Origin: Hemicordylus capensis | Taxonomy: Eukaryota; Chordata; Lepidosauria; Squamata; Cordylidae | NCBI RefSeq assembly: GCF_027244095.1 | Contig: NC_069669.1 | Coordinates: 7,528,501 to 7,592,500 of the forward strand | Reading direction: 5' to 3' | Length of the DNA: 64,000 nt | Shown here: positions 63,641-64,000 of the stretch, piece by piece | Layout: every line of letters starts with the position of its first letter | Position numbering within the stretch: position 1 is the stretch's first letter | Translations under genes and position numbers: made by a program | Notes under the pieces: model-generated | The model's input: only the letters and a program-made list of their open reading frames with translations | Told to the model about the DNA's origin: nothing | The model's database searches: none

Positions 63641-63897
63641 TTTATAGGACAAGATTTTTTTTTACTGAACCAACAAACTACCAAAGCATACAGTACGTTG
63701 CCAAAGCACAAATACATGAGTAGCAAGCTCTTCCCAGACAGGCAACACAGATGGGAAAGAGGTGAGACGTAACCCCTACCCACTCATATGGGTGATAATT
63801 GGGAACTGTCTGGTCTGTGTTGGACTGGCCCCTGCTTACCTGTTGGTCACTGGATGAATGCAGAGAACCTCCAGTACCCTTTAACTCGTGCTATATA

Positions 63898-63965
63898 ATA
63901 CAGGGATTCCCAACTTTAGGGCCCCAGCTGCTGTTGGACGACTACTGCCATCATCCACAGCCCTG
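63898..63965 (+). mobile_element. Foldback element, one arm
   Basis: 'gggattcccaactttaggg' and 'ctactgccatcatccacag'; the partner arm is missing or outside. Confidence 0.4.
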
Positions 63966-64000
63966 ATGCGCTACCACTGACCTACGACATAGCAATAATG

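Overview
This window is vertebrate nuclear DNA, most likely from a squamate reptile. Split genes with GT/AG introns encode conserved animal proteins. The introns are full of repeats typical of lizards and snakes: CR1 and L2-like LINE ends, a Bov-B tail, a Dong/R4-like LINE piece, Sauria-type SINEs, a MIR-like tRNA SINE, a very abundant SINE with a 5S rRNA-like head, and several families of short foldback and terminal-inverted-repeat DNA elements. The species cannot be fixed from the sequence alone.

Layout: 1-1300 holds repeat fragments, three imperfect 34-base repeats and an intronless RPL30 retrocopy. 3174-13946 (+) holds the last ten coding exons of IFT140, the C-terminal TPR half of an IFT-A ciliary transport subunit; the earlier exons lie outside the window. 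TELO2 runs the other way (15723-40033, -) and is complete in 20 coding exons that join in frame to 827 codons plus stop. IFT140 and TELO2 meet tail to tail, and one nine-base motif near 14384 can serve as a poly(A) signal on both strands. RNPS1 (43386-49210 coding, -, promoter near 53400) is complete in seven coding exons, 307 codons. A four-exon gene at 59412-62558 (+) encodes a 401-residue protein with an N-terminal helix-turn-helix and a C-terminal coiled coil; I do not recognise it.

The genes share no pathway: IFT140 acts in retrograde ciliary transport, TELO2 in maturation of PIKK kinases (mTOR, ATM, ATR, DNA-PKcs, SMG1) with HSP90/R2TP, and RNPS1 in the exon junction complex and splicing. 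RNPS1 and the TELO2 client SMG1 both touch nonsense-mediated decay, but proximity here is not evidence of a link.

The most unusual material is in the repeats: a SINE that joins a 5S rRNA-like head, a tRNA-like middle and a CR1-like tail, often in inverted pairs inside TELO2 introns; a 567-base inverted-repeat element made of three tandem internal units; and clean target-site duplications at a small hAT element. Exon coordinates come from reading splice signals and checking that phases join; repeat edges are approximate.
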